Assembly: GCF_041020765.1 (NCBI RefSeq) | Contig: NZ_JBEUEJ010000004.1 | Reading direction: 5' to 3' (one strand) | DNA from: Kineococcus terrestris | GTDB lineage: Bacteria > Actinomycetota > Actinomycetes > Actinomycetales > Kineococcaceae | Length of the DNA stretch: 64,000 nucleotides | Shown: piece after piece, positions 24,978 through 33,356 of the stretch | Layout: each line of letters starts with the position of its first letter | How positions within the stretch are numbered: the first letter of the stretch is position 1 | The notes under the pieces: generated by a model | Seen by the model: the letters and a program-made list of their open reading frames with translations, nothing else | Database searches by the model: none | What the model was told of the DNA's origin: nothing | Made by a program: the position numbers and the translations under genes

Positions 24978-26456
24978 TCAGCAGCCCGTCTCCCACACCG
25001 GCGGCGGCAGCGGGGACTCCCTGCCGGGTTCGGGCAGCCACACGGTGCCGCGGCAGGGCAGCTCGACGGCGACGGCGCTGCCGCGCTCCAGCGTCGGGTA
25101 GCCGAGGCCGCGCAGCCGCTCCAGCAGGGCCAGCTTGCCGGCGCGGGTGGCGCCGGCGCCGTCGATCCGGGTGTCGACCACGACGACGTCGGCGGTGACG
25201 GGGTCGGTGTTGGTGAAGATCCGCACGGTGTGCCGGGGGACCAAGTAGGCGCCGGCGCCGTTGTCGGCGGCGACGAGCGAGCCGGCGGGCAGGTCGGCGG
25301 ACAGCGCCCGCAGGTCCCGGGTGGCGGCGGAGGGCCGCCACGTGTCGGCGTCGAGGGGGTCGGCGACGAAGTTCGCGGCCCGGTAGGTGCCGGCGCTGAC
25401 GGTGACGCTCGCGACGGCGATCCCGGCGAGCAGCGCACGGCGGGCGCGCGGCCGCAGTCGGCGCAGGACGTCGACGACGGCGAGCGCCACGACGGGCATG
25501 ACGACCGCGTCGTAGTGGAAGCGGGTGGACCAGTAGCTCTCGTACGGGGAGGCCAGCCGCCACAGCAGGGTGGGCACGGCGACCAGCGCCAGCGGCGAGC
25601 GCACCCACACGAACCCGCCGGTGGCGAGCACGGTGAGCAGCAGCTCCGCGCGCGGCTGCCCGTCCGCCGACCACGTCAGCGGCTCGGCGGGCGCGGCCTC
25701 CCCCGCGAAGCGCAGCTCGAACAGCGGCACGACCGAGTCGGGGTTGGCCCACCAGATGACGGCGAAGGCGAGCGCGGTGCCCGCGACGGCGGCCGCGGCG
25801 GTCCCCACCGCGAGCAGCCGCACGCGGCGGCGGTCGGCGCCGCGGGCGAGCAGGAACGCGACGGCGGCGACGGCCACCACGGTGGGGCCCTGGTCCTCCT
25901 TGACCAGCAGCAGCGGCAGCGACCACGCCAGCGCCGCGCGCAGCCGCCGCTCCAGCAGCGCCGAGCAGGCCAGCGCGACGAGGGGCACGGCGAAGGCGAC
26001 CTCGTGCACGTCGAGGCGGGCGACGTTGACGACGCCGTAGGAGGCGGTGAACAGGGCCGCGACGACCGCCGACGCGCCCGCGCCCAGGTGCCGGCGGGCG
26101 GTGGCGTGGACGACGCCGACGGCCGCGGCGAGGGCGAGCGCCTGCACGACGATCAGCGAGCGCGGGTCCGGCCACACCCACCACCCGGCGCCGAACAGGA
26201 CGGTGACGGGGCTGAAGTGCTCCCCCAGCAGCGGCAGCCCGCGGATGTCGCTGTACGGCAGGCGCCCGGACGCCCACGACTGCGCGGACTGGGCGAAGAC
26301 GCCGAGGTCGAAGGCGCCGGAGCGCCCGGCGTTCCAGCGGGCCAGTCCCACCCACGTCAGCGCCGCGAACGCGAGCGCCGCCGCCAGCAGCGACGGCCCG
26401 CGTCGCGTCCGGGCGGGTGCGGCGGGTGCGTCCGGAGGCGCGGCGGTCGTGCTCAT
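24978..26456 (-). CDS. DUF2079 multi-pass membrane protein
   Basis: 492 aa, ATG at 26456. About 10-12 membrane segments; diagnostic DUF2079 features FDLGVFAQSAQSW (~50-62), HFSPVTVLFGAGWWVWPD, and ARLDVHEVAFAVPL. The C-terminal ~110 residues are extracytoplasmic and alpha/beta (VVVDTRIDGAGATR). DUF2079 belongs to the GT-C-like membrane proteins, possibly lipid-linked glycosyltransferases, with no proven reaction. Divergent from a GT39-type gene, so both may serve envelope glycosylation (inference). Confidence 0.85.
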   Translation of the reverse strand: MSTTAAPPDAPAAPARTRRGPSLLAAALAFAALTWVGLARWNAGRSGAFDLGVFAQSAQSWASGRLPYSDIRGLPLLGEHFSPVTVLFGAGWWVWPDPRSLIVVQALALAAAVGVVHATARRHLGAGASAVVAALFTASYGVVNVARLDVHEVAFAVPLVALACSALLERRLRAALAWSLPLLLVKEDQGPTVVAVAAVAFLLARGADRRRVRLLAVGTAAAAVAGTALAFAVIWWANPDSVVPLFELRFAGEAAPAEPLTWSADGQPRAELLLTVLATGGFVWVRSPLALVAVPTLLWRLASPYESYWSTRFHYDAVVMPVVALAVVDVLRRLRPRARRALLAGIAVASVTVSAGTYRAANFVADPLDADTWRPSAATRDLRALSADLPAGSLVAADNGAGAYLVPRHTVRIFTNTDPVTADVVVVDTRIDGAGATRAGKLALLERLRGLGYPTLERGSAVAVELPCRGTVWLPEPGRESPLPPPVWETGC

Positions 26457-26540
26457 CGTGGCCGCGAACCTACCGCCGGTGACGCGGCCGGCGGCTCACG
26501 CGCGGGACCGGGCGGGCGCGGCGGCTACCGTCTCGTCACT

Positions 26541-27989
26541 GTGTCCTCCCCCGCGTCCCCGCCCGCGAGCGTCGTGAGCGCACCGCCGCGCCCGGCCCGC
26601 GCGGCGGCCGCCGGCCGGTGGCTGGCGGGGCTCGCGGTGCTGGCGCTGGGCGTGTTCGCCTTCGGCTGGCGGCTGGGCGTGGAGACGTCGAACGGTGACG
26701 AGCTGGTCTACCGCGACGCGGGCGCCGCGTACTGGCGCGGCGACGTGACCCCGAACCCGGAGCACCCGCCGCTGGCCAAGCACCTCATCGGGCTGGGCGG
26801 GCTGCTGGGCGACGGGTCGCTGAGCGCCGAGCGGGTCCCGGCCGCGGTGTGCGGGGTGCTGGTGGCGGTGGTGCTGTTCGCGGTGACCCGCCGCCTGGCG
26901 GGCACGTGGGCGGGGCTGCTGGCGGCGCTGCTGTGGTGCGCGCTGCCGCTGGCGCCGGGCGTGGTGCCCGCGCACGTGGCGCGGCGGGCGACGCTGGAGG
27001 CGCCGCTGCTGCTGTTCACGACGTGCGCGGTGCTGGCCGCCCAGCGCGTCGCGGACCGGTCGACGCCCGGCCGGTGGGCGGTCCTCGGTCTGGCGGTGGG
27101 CGCGGCGACGGCCTCGAAGCTGACGGGCGCGGCGGTGGCGGTGGTGGCGCTCGCGGCGCTGTGGACGCACCGGCGGGCCTGGCGCGCGGCGCTGCCGGGC
27201 GCCGTCCTGGCGGGCGCGGTCGCGGTCGTGGTGTTCTGCGCCACCTACCTGCCGCACGGCGACCGGTCCTGGTGGGGCCTGCGCACGGTGGTCGCCTGGC
27301 AGCTGGAGCACGCCGGCCGCGGCGCGGTCCAGGAGGTCGCCGGGACCGTGTCGGCGTTCCCGCCGTGGTGGTCGGCGTGGTGGTTCCAGGCGCAGTACCT
27401 GGGCGCGGCGGGCACAGCGGTGCTGTGGGCGGCGGCGCTGCTGGGCGCGGCGCTCGTGGCGCGACGGCGGGCCGGGCTGCCGGTGGTGGCGGCGCTCGCC
27501 GCGACGACGGCCGCGCTGGTGGCGAGCCCGCTGAAGCTGCCGCAGTACCACGACGTCGCCGTCCCGCCGCTGCTCGTGCTGGCGGTGGTGGCGGTGCACG
27601 CGCTGCTGACCCGCCCGCGCGCGGGGGCGGCCCGGCTGGCCGGGGCGGTGCTCGTCGTCGTGGTGCTCGCCCCGCTGGCGACGGTCGCGGCCGGGCACCT
27701 GGCGCGGGTGGCGACGACCGCTCCCGCCGACTACCGGGTCGTGGCCCGCGAGCTGCCCGCCACCACCGCGCCGGTCGTGGTGTGGGGGGACGCGGAGGCG
27801 CTGCGCCGCCTGCGCCCGGACCTCGCGCTGACCGGCGCCGTGGCGCCGGACTGCGCGGCGGCCGCGCTCGTGGTCGACCCGACGGTCGCGAACCGCGTCG
27901 AGGGCGCGGACACCGCGGCGTGGGTCGGGGCGTGCGGGTGGCGGTTGGTGCTGCGCGCGGACCGGCTGTCGGTGTGGGCGGGGCGCTGA
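26541..27989 (+). CDS. GT39-like glycosyltransferase (PMT family)
   Basis: 482 aa from GTG at 26541, no Shine-Dalgarno. Roughly ten membrane segments. The first extracytoplasmic loop holds ETSNGDELVYRDAGAAYWRGD and NPEHPPLAKHLIG, the acidic and HPP motifs typical of the dolichyl-phosphate-mannose protein mannosyltransferase superfamily (catalytic Asp/Glu in loop 1). Function: transfer of a sugar from a polyprenyl-phosphate donor to an envelope acceptor; donor and acceptor unknown. Confidence 0.85.
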   Translation: MSSPASPPASVVSAPPRPARAAAAGRWLAGLAVLALGVFAFGWRLGVETSNGDELVYRDAGAAYWRGDVTPNPEHPPLAKHLIGLGGLLGDGSLSAERVPAAVCGVLVAVVLFAVTRRLAGTWAGLLAALLWCALPLAPGVVPAHVARRATLEAPLLLFTTCAVLAAQRVADRSTPGRWAVLGLAVGAATASKLTGAAVAVVALAALWTHRRAWRAALPGAVLAGAVAVVVFCATYLPHGDRSWWGLRTVVAWQLEHAGRGAVQEVAGTVSAFPPWWSAWWFQAQYLGAAGTAVLWAAALLGAALVARRRAGLPVVAALAATTAALVASPLKLPQYHDVAVPPLLVLAVVAVHALLTRPRAGAARLAGAVLVVVVLAPLATVAAGHLARVATTAPADYRVVARELPATTAPVVVWGDAEALRRLRPDLALTGAVAPDCAAAALVVDPTVANRVEGADTAAWVGACGWRLVLRADRLSVWAGR

Positions 27990-28025
27990 GGATCCTCCCG
28001 GCCCGGCCGCCGGCCGGGAGGGTCC
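27990..28025. terminator. Bidirectional terminator (14-bp stem)
   Basis: Arms 27990-28003 and 28012-28025 match in 13 of 14 positions, exactly filling the gap between the convergent GT39 and GNAT genes. Confidence 0.85.
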
Positions 28026-28532
28026 TCACGCACGAGCGCCGACGACGGGCAGCGCCAGCGTGAACCGCTCCTTCGCCGTGCGCGTCGCTCCGAGCCGCTC
28101 GTAGAAGGCGGTGGCGGAGCGGTTCCAGGCGGGGGTCTGCCACTGCACCTGCCCGAGTCCGCGGCGGTGCGCGTCGTCGACCGCTGCGGCGACCAGCCGG
28201 CGTCCGGTCCCCCGTCCCCGGTGGGCCTCGTGCAGGTACAGGCAGTCCAGGTGGGCGTACCCCTGACCGGTCCAGGTGGACACTTCGTCGGTGAGGCTGG
28301 CGTAGCCGACCACCCGGTCGCGCACCTCGGCGACGAAGACGCGCAACCTCCCGGCGCGCAGGTGCGCGTCGACCCTGTCGGCCCAGTCGTCGGGCACGAC
28401 CGCACCGCTGCCCTCGAACCGGACGTGGTCGAGCACCAGCGCGCGCAGCCCGCTCACGTCCCCGACGGCGTGGACGCGGCGGACCGCGGCGTGCCCGTCG
28501 CCGGTGCCGCCACCGGTGCCGGCCGCGCTCAC
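28026..28532 (-). CDS. GNAT-family N-acetyltransferase
   Basis: 168 aa, GTG at 28532 overlapping the rhodanese stop by 4 nt (GTGA). Standard GNAT fold with the acetyl-CoA pyrophosphate loop HEAHRGRGTGRRLVAAAVD (R/QxxGxG/A as RGRGTG, ~100-106) and YERLGATRTAKERF near the end. Acceptor unknown. Coupled to a rhodanese gene and presumably under the divergent AsnC-type regulator. Confidence 0.9.
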   Translation of the reverse strand: MSAAGTGGGTGDGHAAVRRVHAVGDVSGLRALVLDHVRFEGSGAVVPDDWADRVDAHLRAGRLRVFVAEVRDRVVGYASLTDEVSTWTGQGYAHLDCLYLHEAHRGRGTGRRLVAAAVDDAHRRGLGQVQWQTPAWNRSATAFYERLGATRTAKERFTLALPVVGARA

Positions 28533-28963
28533 GGCGCGGGCACCGGGGCGACGAGCTCGTCCGGGGCCCGCCGGGAGCGCCCGCTGCCGGTGGCGACCGC
28601 CAGTCCCTCGCGGGCCCAGTACTCGAAACCCCCCATCAGCTGCTGCACCCGGGTGTAGCCCATCGACGCCAACGCGAGGGCGGCCTTGGTGGCGCCGTTG
28701 CACCCCGGTCCCCAGCAGTAGACGACGACCGGGGTGTCCAGGTCCGGGGCCAGGTCCGCGATGCCGTCGCGCACCCGCTCACCGGGCAGGTGCACCGCGC
28801 CGGGGATGCGTCCCTGGTCCCAGCCCGCCGCGGAGCGCACGTCGAGCACGAGGGGCGCCGCACCGGCGGCGCGCGCTGCGGCGAGGTCGGCGGGGTCGGT
28901 CTGGTGGGCCAGCTGGGCGGCGAAGAAGTCGACCGCGGAGATCGGGTTCGGCATGTCCGCCAT
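28529..28963 (-). CDS. Rhodanese-domain protein
   Basis: 144 aa from ATG at 28963 (a second in-frame ATG at 28954 is possible). Single rhodanese domain with the CH2-like start LVLDVRSAAGWDQGRIPGAVHLP and active-site loop YCWGPGCNGA; the catalytic Cys should be the first Cys of that loop (~95). Such proteins transfer sulfane sulfur to thiols or cyanide. First gene of a two-gene unit with GNAT, divergent from the Lrp/AsnC gene. Confidence 0.9.
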   Translation of the reverse strand: MADMPNPISAVDFFAAQLAHQTDPADLAAARAAGAAPLVLDVRSAAGWDQGRIPGAVHLPGERVRDGIADLAPDLDTPVVVYCWGPGCNGATKAALALASMGYTRVQQLMGGFEYWAREGLAVATGSGRSRRAPDELVAPVPAP

Positions 28964-29048
28964 CGAACCCGGCGAGGGCCGGACGGACCACCACCGTTCC
29001 ACGGTCGTCCGGCGTCCTCGCCGTGGATCCGCTGGTACTTTCCCGGCC

Positions 29049-29510
29049 GTGGCGACGAATCCCCGGCCCGCGCTCGACGCGACCGACCACCGCGTCCTGG
29101 AGCAGCTCCAGCGCGACGGGCGGATGAGCGTCGCCGACCTGGCCCGGGCCGTCAACCTCTCCGCGAGCGCCACCGCCGAACGGTTGCGGCGCCTGACCGA
29201 CACCGGCGTCATCACCGGCTACACCGCCGTCCTGGACCCGGAGGCGCTCGGCTACACGGTGACCGCGTTCGTGCGGCTGGCCTACCCGACGGGGAACTAC
29301 AAGCCGTTCCACGACCTGCTCGACGTCACCCCCGAGGTGGTCGAGGCCCACCACGTCACCGGCGACGACTGCTTCGTCCTGAAGGTCCTCGCCCGGTCGA
29401 TGCGCGACCTGGAACGCGTCACCGGCAAGCTGGCGACGCTGGGCGGCATCACGACCAGCGTCGTCTACTCCAGCCCGCTGCCGCGCCGGCACCTCGACCC
29501 CGCGCACTGA
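29049..29510 (+). CDS. Lrp/AsnC-family regulator
   Basis: 153 aa from GTG at 29049. No Shine-Dalgarno; a TACTTT hexamer ends 7 nt before the start, so likely leaderless. N-terminal HTH (DATDHRVLEQLQRDGRMSVADLARAVNLSASATAERLRRL, residues ~10-50, recognition helix SASATAERLRRL) and a RAM ligand domain (VTAFVRLAY, VEAHHVTGDDCFVLKV). Expected to control the divergent rhodanese-GNAT genes in response to an amino acid or related thiol. Confidence 0.92.
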   Translation: MATNPRPALDATDHRVLEQLQRDGRMSVADLARAVNLSASATAERLRRLTDTGVITGYTAVLDPEALGYTVTAFVRLAYPTGNYKPFHDLLDVTPEVVEAHHVTGDDCFVLKVLARSMRDLERVTGKLATLGGITTSVVYSSPLPRRHLDPAH

Positions 29511-29595
29511 CCGCGACGGGCCGGGGTCGGGACGCCGCCCGCGGTGCAGCACGATGGCCGCGTCAGCGCGGACCCGTCAGTCGTGGAAGGTCACC

Positions 29596-31452
29596 ATGGT
29601 CAACGGCATCTCCCCCGCGGAGCTCGGCTCCGTCACCCTCGACCCGGGGTTGTTCGAGCAGCGCCGTGCGCTCAACCGCGCCTACCTCGACTCCCTGACC
29701 GACGAGAACCTGCTGCAGAACCACCGCCTGGAGGCGGGGATCGACTCCAGCTTCACCTGGCACCTGCAGCCGACGTCCGGTGACCCGTCCGAGCGGGGGC
29801 TGGACCGGCACTGGGGCTGGGAGACGCCCGGGGGCAGCCAGATGCGCGGCCACTTCCTCGGCCACTGGCTCTCCGCGGCGGCGCGCGAGGCGGCGGCCAC
29901 CGGGGACGCCGTCCTGCGGGCGCGGGCGCACCGCGTCGTGGCGGAGCTGGAGCGCTGCCAGGAGGCCAACGGCGGCGAGTGGGTCTTCGGCGTGCCACCG
30001 GTCTTCCTGGACCGCGTCGCCGCCGGCAGGGAGGTGTGGGCGCCGCAGTACAACCTGCACAAGACGCTCATGGGCCTCGTCGACGCCGCGCGCGACCTGG
30101 GTGACCAGCGCGCTCTGGAAGTCGCCCGGCGCGCGGGACGGTGGTTCGCGCGCTGGTCGGCGTCCTTCACCCGCGAGCAGTTCGACGACGTCCTCGACGT
30201 GGAGACCGGCGGGATGCTGGAGGTCTGGGCGGACCTGCTGGAGCTCACCGGCGACGAGGTGTTCCGCGACCTGCTGGAGCGCTACTACCGCGCCCGGCTC
30301 TTCGACCCGCTCGTGGCGGGCGTCGACGTCCTGACGAACACGCACGCGAACACGACGATCCCGGAGGTGCTGGGGGCCGCCCGGGCCTTCGAGGTGACCG
30401 GTGAACGCCGGTGGGCCGACGTCGTGCACGCCTACTGGCGCTGCGCGGTCACCGAGCGCGGGACCTTCGCCACCGGAGGTCAGACCTCGGGGGAGGTCTG
30501 GACGCCGCCCTTCGAGTTCGCGGCCCGGCGCGGTGGCAAGAACCAGGAGCACTGCGTCGTCCACAACACGATCCGGCTCGCCGACGTGCTGTTCCGGTGG
30601 ACGGGGGACAGCAGCTACCTCGACCACGTCGAACGCAACCTCTACAACGGGATCCTCGCCCAGCAGAACCCCCGGACCGGGATGGTGGCGTACTTCCTGC
30701 CGCTGGCCGGCGGCTCCCGCAAGCGCTGGGGCCACCCGACGGAGGACTTCTGGTGCTGCCACGGCACGCTCGTGCAGGCGCACACCCGGCACAGCTCCTA
30801 CGTCTTCTACGAGGACGCTCGGGCGGACGCCCTCGTCGTCGCCCAGTTCGTGAACGCCACCTGGACCGCGCGGCGTCCCGGGGGTCCCGTCACCGTCCAG
30901 GTCGCTCGCAGCGACTCAGCCGTGCGGGTGGGGCCCGACGCCAACGCCGGCCCGGCCGGGGACCACCACCGCCCGCAGGAGTGGCGGGTCTCCGTGACGG
31001 TGGTCTCCGGGGACGACGTGCCCGCGCGGGTGCGCGTCCGGGTCCCCGGCTGGGTGCACGGCGAACCCGCGGTCAGCACCGCGGGCGGTGAGGAGGTCCG
31101 CGCGGAGGCGGTGGACGGTTTCCTCGTCCTCGACCACCGCGGTGGCCGCTCGGAGTTCCACGTCAGCCTCCCCCACCGCCTGCGCGTGGAACCCGTCCCC
31201 GACGAGCCCACCACCGTCGCGTTCGTCGTCGGCCCCCTCGTCCTGGCGGGGCTGACCGACGCGGAGACCGCTCTCGTCGTGGACGACCTCCGGCACCCGG
31301 AGGCGCACCTCGCGCCCGACGACGAGCGGCAGTGGGCGGAGTGGCTGCGCGGGTACCGCACCACGGGGCAGGAGCGCTCCACCCGGCTGGTCCCCCTGCA
31401 CGAGGTGGTCGACCAGGACTACTCGGTCTACTTCCCGCTGAGGACACGCTGA
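29596..31452 (+). CDS. GH127-family beta-L-arabinofuranosidase-like enzyme
   Basis: 618 aa, ATG at 29596 with GGAAGG upstream; no signal peptide, so cytosolic. (alpha/alpha)6 barrel followed by a beta domain. The GH127 Cys/Glu site is fully present: Glu318 and Cys320 in KNQEHCVVHN and Cys387-Cys388 in FWCCHGTLVQ, which in characterised members hold Zn2+ with one Cys as nucleophile. Releases L-arabinofuranose from short beta-linked oligosaccharides, though other pento-sugars are possible in the family. Stands alone but lies 5.6 kb from the sugar-import locus, which may feed it (inference). Confidence 0.9.
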   Translation: MVNGISPAELGSVTLDPGLFEQRRALNRAYLDSLTDENLLQNHRLEAGIDSSFTWHLQPTSGDPSERGLDRHWGWETPGGSQMRGHFLGHWLSAAAREAAATGDAVLRARAHRVVAELERCQEANGGEWVFGVPPVFLDRVAAGREVWAPQYNLHKTLMGLVDAARDLGDQRALEVARRAGRWFARWSASFTREQFDDVLDVETGGMLEVWADLLELTGDEVFRDLLERYYRARLFDPLVAGVDVLTNTHANTTIPEVLGAARAFEVTGERRWADVVHAYWRCAVTERGTFATGGQTSGEVWTPPFEFAARRGGKNQEHCVVHNTIRLADVLFRWTGDSSYLDHVERNLYNGILAQQNPRTGMVAYFLPLAGGSRKRWGHPTEDFWCCHGTLVQAHTRHSSYVFYEDARADALVVAQFVNATWTARRPGGPVTVQVARSDSAVRVGPDANAGPAGDHHRPQEWRVSVTVVSGDDVPARVRVRVPGWVHGEPAVSTAGGEEVRAEAVDGFLVLDHRGGRSEFHVSLPHRLRVEPVPDEPTTVAFVVGPLVLAGLTDAETALVVDDLRHPEAHLAPDDERQWAEWLRGYRTTGQERSTRLVPLHEVVDQDYSVYFPLRTR

Positions 31453-31496
31453 CCACCCGCTGAGCCGGCCACTGGTCCCGGGGCTCCGGAAACACC

Positions 31497-31525
31497 TTGA
31501 CCCCGCGACGCCCCGGGTCCACGCT
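31497..31525 (+). promoter_or_regulatory. Consensus promoter of the ABC-F gene
   Basis: TTGACC (31497-31502), 17-nt spacer, CACGCT (31520-31525). The predicted start site is about 31532, i.e. on the GTG of a four-codon mini-ORF. A short A-rich patch (GGAAACA) just before the -35 box recalls WhiB7-type promoters, but this is weak. Confidence 0.65.
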
Positions 31526-31531
31526 GGCTGC

Positions 31532-31543
31532 GTGCGTTCCTGA
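31532..31543 (+). CDS. Leaderless mini-ORF (Met-Arg-Ser-stop) in the ABC-F leader
   Basis: GTG CGT TCC TGA begins 6 nt after the -10 box, so the mRNA would begin with this ORF. Upstream ORFs of this kind control antibiotic-resistance and stress genes through ribosome stalling. Whether it is translated is inference. Confidence 0.4.
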   Translation: MRS

Positions 31544-31552
31544 GCCCGTCCC

Positions 31553-31592
31553 CTCCCGCCCCGCGGCCACCGGCCCGGCGGGAGCCCGGTGG
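31553..31592 (+). promoter_or_regulatory. Two mutually exclusive hairpins, attenuator-like leader
   Basis: CTCCCGCC (31553-31560) pairs with GGCGGGAG (31577-31584); CCACCGG (31567-31573) pairs with CCGGTGG (31586-31592). Each stem uses sequence lying in the other's loop, so they are alternatives or form a pseudoknot. The second stem ends 17 nt before the gene start, near its AGGAG site. Confidence 0.5.
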
Positions 31593-31608
31593 ACCGCTCA
31601 GGAGCCCC

Positions 31609-33315
31609 GTGACGAACCCCAGCACCCACCTGCGCCTGGACGGCGTGTCCGTGTCCTTCGCCGCCCGGCGCGTCCTGACGGACGTGTCCCTCGTCGTCGC
31701 GGCCGGTGAGCGCGTCGGCCTGGTCGGCGAGAACGGCTCCGGCAAGTCGACGCTGCTGCGCGCGGCCGCCGGGCTGCTCGTGCCCGACGCGGGGACGGTG
31801 ACGGCCACCGCCCCCGGCGGTCGCGTCCCGGCGCGCGGGCTGCTGCACCAGGAACCGCCGTTCGCGCCGACGACGACGGTCGCCGGAGCCGTGGAGGACG
31901 CCCTCGCGCCGGTGCGCCGGGCCGCGGCGGCCGTCGAGCTCTCCGCCGCCGCGCTGGCCGCCGCCCCCGACGACGCGACCGCCGCCACGGCGTACGCGGC
32001 GGCGGTGGAGGACGCCGAGCGCGCCGGGGTGTGGGACGCCGACGCCCGCGCCGCCACGACGCTCGCCGCCCTCGGCCTGGGCGCGGTGCCCGGGGACCGG
32101 CCGACGGGGCAGCTGTCCGGCGGGCAGCGGGCCCGGCTGTCGCTGGCGTGGCTGCTGCTGCGCGCCCCGGACGTCCTGCTGCTGGACGAGCCGACGAACC
32201 ACCTGGACGACACCGCGACCGCCCACCTGCGCGACGTGCTGCTGACCTGGCCCGGGCCGGTGCTGCTGGCCAGCCACGACCGCGCGTTCCTCGACGAGGC
32301 GACGACGGGCGTGGTGGACCTGGACCCCTCCCCGCTGCCGCGGGAGCTGACCGGCCCCCTCGCCGCGGGAGACACCGGCACCGGGCTCGGTGCCGCCCGC
32401 GCCACCACGGGCGCCGGCGGGTACAGCGAGCACCTGCTGCGGCGCGCGCGGGAACGGCAGCGCTGGCAGCAGCGGTTCCGCGACGAGCAGGAGGAGCTGC
32501 AGCGCTTGCGCGCCACCGTCGAGCGCGAGCAGGTCGTCGGCCACGCCGACTGGAGGCCGCGGACCGAGGGCCGCGCGGCGCAGAAGTTCTACGCCGACCG
32601 CAACGCCCGCGTCGTCTCGCGGCGGGTGTCCGACGCCCGCGCCCGGCTGGCGGAGCTGGAGGAGGGGCAGGTGCGCAGACCCCCTGCGCCGCTGCGGTTC
32701 CGGGGTTTCGGCGCGGTCCGCGAGCACGACGGCGGACCGGTGCTCGCAGCCGAGGACGTCCACGTCCCCGGCCGCCTGGCCCCGACGACCCTGACGGTCG
32801 GGCACGGGGAGAAGTGGCTCGTCACGGGCGCCAACGGGGTGGGCAAGTCCACGCTCCTGCACGCCCTCGCCGGTCTGATCGAACACCGCGGCGACGTCCG
32901 CCGGTCCGGGCGCGCGGGCCTGCTCACCCAGGACGTCGACCTGCCCGACTGGCGCGGACGCGGCACCGGCCGGACCGTCCGGCAGGCGTGGGCGGACCTC
33001 GTCGGCGCCGCGCGCGCCGAGGGCCTGCGCCCGTCCGCGACGGGGCTGCTGTCCCGCCACGACGAGGACCGCCGGGTCGGCGACCTCAGCCTCGGGCAGC
33101 AGCGCAGGCTGGCGCTGGCGGTGCTGGTCGCCGACCCCCCGGACGTGCTGCTGCTGGACGAGCCCACCAACCACCTGTCCCTGCCGCTGGTGGGCGCGCT
33201 GGAGGAGGCCGTCGAGGAGCACCGCGGCGCGGTCGTCGTCGCCACGCACGACCGCTGGCTGCGGCGGCGGTGGCGCGGGCGTCACCTGGCGCTGCACCCG
33301 GTGGCGGACGGCTGA
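31609..33315 (+). CDS. ABC-F family ATPase (ribosome protection/translation factor)
   Basis: 568 aa, GTG at 31609 with AGGAG 5 nt upstream. Two ABC domains and no membrane segment. Domain 1: Walker A GENGSGKST (~40), signature LSGGQ (~167), Walker B VLLLDEPTNHLD (~187). Linker ~260-350 is helical and charged (RRARERQRWQQRFRDEQEEL...). Domain 2: Walker A GANGVGKST (~407), signature LSLGQ, Walker B LLLDEPTNHLS. ABC-F proteins bind the ribosomal E site and either dislodge antibiotics or help stalled ribosomes. The regulated-looking leader favours an antibiotic-responsive member; the drug class cannot be told. Confidence 0.92.
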   Translation: MTNPSTHLRLDGVSVSFAARRVLTDVSLVVAAGERVGLVGENGSGKSTLLRAAAGLLVPDAGTVTATAPGGRVPARGLLHQEPPFAPTTTVAGAVEDALAPVRRAAAAVELSAAALAAAPDDATAATAYAAAVEDAERAGVWDADARAATTLAALGLGAVPGDRPTGQLSGGQRARLSLAWLLLRAPDVLLLDEPTNHLDDTATAHLRDVLLTWPGPVLLASHDRAFLDEATTGVVDLDPSPLPRELTGPLAAGDTGTGLGAARATTGAGGYSEHLLRRARERQRWQQRFRDEQEELQRLRATVEREQVVGHADWRPRTEGRAAQKFYADRNARVVSRRVSDARARLAELEEGQVRRPPAPLRFRGFGAVREHDGGPVLAAEDVHVPGRLAPTTLTVGHGEKWLVTGANGVGKSTLLHALAGLIEHRGDVRRSGRAGLLTQDVDLPDWRGRGTGRTVRQAWADLVGAARAEGLRPSATGLLSRHDEDRRVGDLSLGQQRRLALAVLVADPPDVLLLDEPTNHLSLPLVGALEEAVEEHRGAVVVATHDRWLRRRWRGRHLALHPVADG

Positions 33316-33356
33316 CGCGCCTTCCGGCCGGGCGCGCCGTGGGGCATGCTCCCGCC

